Part shown: in pieces, positions 63,105 to 64,000 of the stretch
How positions within the stretch are numbered: the first letter of the stretch is position 1
How the letters are laid out: each line of letters opens with the position of its first letter
Origin: JAWKHR01 sp041394725
Lineage (GTDB): Bacteria; Acidobacteriota; Vicinamibacteria; Vicinamibacterales; SCN-69-37
Reading direction: 5' to 3'
Assembly: GCA_041394725.1 (NCBI GenBank)
Contig: JAWKHR010000007.1
Span: 1 to 64,000 of the forward strand
DNA: 64,000 nt
Made by a program: the position numbers and the translations under genes
The notes under the pieces: model-generated
Told to the model about the DNA's origin: nothing
The model's database searches: none
What the model saw: only the letters and a program-made list of their open reading frames with translations

Positions 63105-64000
63105 TCAGCCCTCGGCGTCCTCCAGGCGGTGCTTCGTGAGGTAGTAGCTGATCGCGCGCTGGCTGACGCCCATGATCTCGGCGGCGTCCTTCTTCACGCC
63201 CGCGGCCGACGCGAGGGCCTGGCGCACGGTCTCGCGCTCGGCCCATTCGAGGTTCTGCTTCAGCCGCGGGAAGGGCAGGCGGGCCTGCGCCGGTCCGGGC
63301 GCGCCGAGCAGCGTGACGTCCCGCGCGCCGATCACCGGCTGCTGGGCGAGGACGACGGCGCGCTCGATCGTGTTCTCGAGTTCCCGGACGTTGCCCGGCC
63401 AGGGGGCGTTCGCGAGGACGGCCATCGCGTCCGGCGCCACGCCGTCGATCCGCCGGCCCGCGCGCCCGGCGTGCCGCCGGACGAAGTGCTCGACGAGCAG
63501 GGGGATGTCCTCCCGCCGATCGCGGAGCGGCGGCATCGCGACCGGGATGACGTTGAGGCGGTAGTACAGGTCCTCCTGGAACCGTCCCTCGCCGACCATC
63601 TGCCGCAGGTCCCGGTTGGTCGCGGCGACCACGCGGACGTCCACCCGGATCGTCCGCTCGGACCCGAGCGGCTCGAACTCGCGTTCCTGCAGGACGCGCA
63701 GGAGCTTGGCCTGGACGGTCGCCGCGAGGACGCCGATCTCGTCGAGGAAGATCGTGCCGCCGTCGGCCAGCGCGAACCGCCCCTTCTTGTTCGAGACGGC
63801 CCCGGTGAAGGCGCCGCGGACGTGCCCGAACAGCTCCGACTCGATCAGCGACTCGGGCAGCGCCGCGCAGTTGACCCGGACCAGAGGCTGGTCGCGCTGT
63901 CCGCTCCAGTCGTGAATCGCCCGGGCGACGAGTTCCTTGCCCGTCCCGGTCTCGCCCGTGATGAGCACCGTGCTGCGCGACTGCGCCACCTGGCGCGCCG
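63105..64000 (-). CDS. Sigma-54-dependent activator (NtrC family), C-terminal part
   Basis: The gene runs off the right edge of the window; the visible 298 residues hold the AAA+ core and the DNA-binding end. Walker A is GETGTGKE, the sigma-54-contact loop reads ELFGHVRGAFTGA, Walker B is GGTIFLDEI, and the sensor and arginine-finger segment is VRVVAATNRDLRQMV to FQEDLYYRLNVIP. The C-terminus is a Fis-type HTH (VRQALASAAGVKKDAAEIMGVSQ) followed by RAISYYLTKHRL. The N-terminal sensory domain is outside, so it may be a response regulator. The nearby palindromes and sigma-54 promoter make the DUF5777 gene its likely target. Confidence 0.95.
   Translation of the reverse strand, partial: ARQVAQSRSTVLITGETGTGKELVARAIHDWSGQRDQPLVRVNCAALPESLIESELFGHVRGAFTGAVSNKKGRFALADGGTIFLDEIGVLAATVQAKLLRVLQEREFEPLGSERTIRVDVRVVAATNRDLRQMVGEGRFQEDLYYRLNVIPVAMPPLRDRREDIPLLVEHFVRRHAGRAGRRIDGVAPDAMAVLANAPWPGNVRELENTIERAVVLAQQPVIGARDVTLLGAPGPAQARLPFPRLKQNLEWAERETVRQALASAAGVKKDAAEIMGVSQRAISYYLTKHRLEDAEG

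Overview
This window is about 64 kb of very GC-rich (roughly 70 % by eye), tightly packed bacterial chromosome. Several gene types point to Acidobacteriota, most likely a Vicinamibacteria-like lineage: an FtsX/MacB permease of the duplicated 'ADOP' type behind a PadR regulator, a TonB-dependent receptor with an N-terminal carboxypeptidase-regulatory domain, secreted proteins built from that same domain, a large sortilin/VPS10-like Asp-box protein, and a DUF5777 beta-barrel. This taxonomic call is inference. I see no rRNA, tRNA, CRISPR array, prophage or insertion sequence, and no gene-free stretch longer than 300 bases.

Layout. 1-1134: end of a thiolase and a 3-hydroxyacyl-CoA dehydrogenase. 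1122-3409: a TPR protein, GTP cyclohydrolase I and a cobalamin-binding-type protein; the last two are broken by many small indels and look like a local sequence-quality problem. 3502-8179: a secreted protein, a YpdA-type flavoprotein and a TonB-dependent receptor. 8351-11165: a VWA protein with an unusual AAA+ partner. 11268-15329: a glycerophosphodiesterase, an M28 peptidase and an M49-like metallopeptidase. 15432-20942: a complete pyruvate dehydrogenase operon (E1, E2, E3). 21097-28698: a five-gene translationally coupled MoxR/DUF58/VWA (Bat-like) operon. 28785-32719: two secreted proteins with regulatory-like beta-sandwich repeats. 32933-33930: a MarR regulator and an SRPBCC protein. 34021-39929: a YncE-type propeller, a DUF2007 protein, then lipA, an ABC permease, a family-5 uracil-DNA glycosylase and an ABC ATPase in one run. 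40031-43918: a UPF0173 hydrolase and the VPS10-like protein.

44035-56548 is an aromatic degradation region. A BoxR-type regulator (HTH plus shikimate-kinase-like domain) is divergent from boxC and boxB of aerobic benzoyl-CoA degradation. These are followed by an enoyl-CoA hydratase and an aldehyde dehydrogenase and, after a PadR-ADOP pair, by a kynureninase-like enzyme, a 3-hydroxyacyl-CoA dehydrogenase and a second enoyl-CoA hydratase. Together they cover most of the route from benzoyl-CoA to 3-oxoadipyl-CoA, but the reductase BoxA and a CoA ligase are not in the window.

56612-61925 holds a likely sugar salvage operon: a GH109-like NAD-dependent enzyme, a sodium:solute symporter, a nucleotidyltransferase and a galactokinase-like GHMP kinase with an altered signature. 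62111-64000 holds a DUF5777 beta-barrel gene preceded by a clear sigma-54 promoter and a tandem palindromic upstream site, next to the gene for a sigma-54 activator. Recurrent non-coding features are a 55-nt perfect palindrome present twice, large inverted repeats between convergent genes, and -10 boxes placed only 6-10 nt before start codons, which suggests frequent leaderless transcription.
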